Positions 36,679-36,780 of a DNA stretch of 36,780 nucleotides are shown in pieces; within the stretch, counting starts at the first letter, position 1, and every line of letters starts with the position of its first letter. The notes under the pieces were generated by a model. That model was given only the letters and a program-made list of their open reading frames with translations, searched no databases and was not told the DNA's origin. The position numbers and the translations under genes are program-made. Source of the DNA: Saccoglossus kowalevskii (taxonomy: Eukaryota; Hemichordata; Enteropneusta; Harrimaniidae); the NCBI RefSeq assembly GCF_000003605.2, contig NW_003125886.1, forward strand, positions 379,742 to 416,521. The letters are read 5' to 3'.

Positions 36679-36780
36679 GAGAAGACAAGCCGAAGGACCA
36701 TGAAGCTAAATAGAAGTCCCACGCATGGACTGAGTGAAGAAAATATTTCCAAGGCTAAAATAAAACCTAATATTAACTTT
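36679..36780 (+). CDS. Partial coding exon of an unidentified gene, truncated by window end
   Basis: The acceptor ttgttatttcccccaag precedes 34 open codons reading EKTSRRTMKLNRSPTHGLSE, then ENISKAKIKPNINF, running off the window. The other two frames have early stops. Basic, Ser-containing composition looks protein-like and nuclear-protein-like. I do not recognise the family. Phase-compatible with the candidate first exon ending at 32058, which would give a junction SE|EKTSRR. Confidence 0.45.

Overview
This is an AT-rich, intron-rich animal nuclear genome fragment. Splice sites are canonical GT-AG, there is one assembly gap (25004-25117), and mobile-element debris is abundant. The two recognisable protein genes are galactosylceramidase (GALC) and a single FAM193-family gene (vertebrates have FAM193A and FAM193B). 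Together with moderate intron sizes and repeat content, this suggests a non-vertebrate metazoan, plausibly a marine deuterostome. The exact taxon cannot be fixed from the sequence, so this is inference.

Layout. (1) 1-2360, + strand: the last three coding exons of a GALC gene that begins left of the window. (2) 2361-4416: a tail-to-tail intergenic region. (3) 4701-29978, - strand: a complete FAM193 coding sequence that I reconstructed as 18 exons. All exon phases agree, and the joined length is 4599 nt, or 1532 codons plus stop. Its terminal exon, which finishes the conserved C-terminal domain, lies about 4 kb beyond the penultimate exon, on the far side of a 3.5-kb 34-bp tandem array. (4) About 29979-30150: a probable FAM193 promoter with YY1-like and ZNF143-like motifs. 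(5) 31.9-36.78 kb, + strand: a candidate divergent gene, consisting of a TCTCGCGA promoter motif, a first exon with a good donor, and a partial in-phase exon running off the right edge. This is tentative.

The FAM193 introns hold most of the interesting structure. There is the 34-bp array with a 128-bp higher-order unit (4883-8424), and a bounded 1.46-kb hAT-like DNA transposon (18630-20088) with terminal inverted repeats, a 5-bp direct flank, GC-rich subterminal repeats, and two spliced exons coding a truncated zinc-finger-like protein. There is also a TTAA-flanked inverted-repeat element containing the assembly gap (24613-25242), several TA-flanked MITEs, a degraded LINE 3' end, and a composite foldback insertion inside a tandem repeat (25363-26600). 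On the right, a degenerate ~46-bp satellite (34480-35575) is interrupted by one of the same MITEs.

The two main genes have no evident functional link. GALC is a lysosomal glycolipid hydrolase. FAM193 is a low-complexity protein with repeated cysteine motifs, and human FAM193A has been reported as a positive regulator of p53. All coordinates come from manual reading of splice sites; no search or alignment was run.
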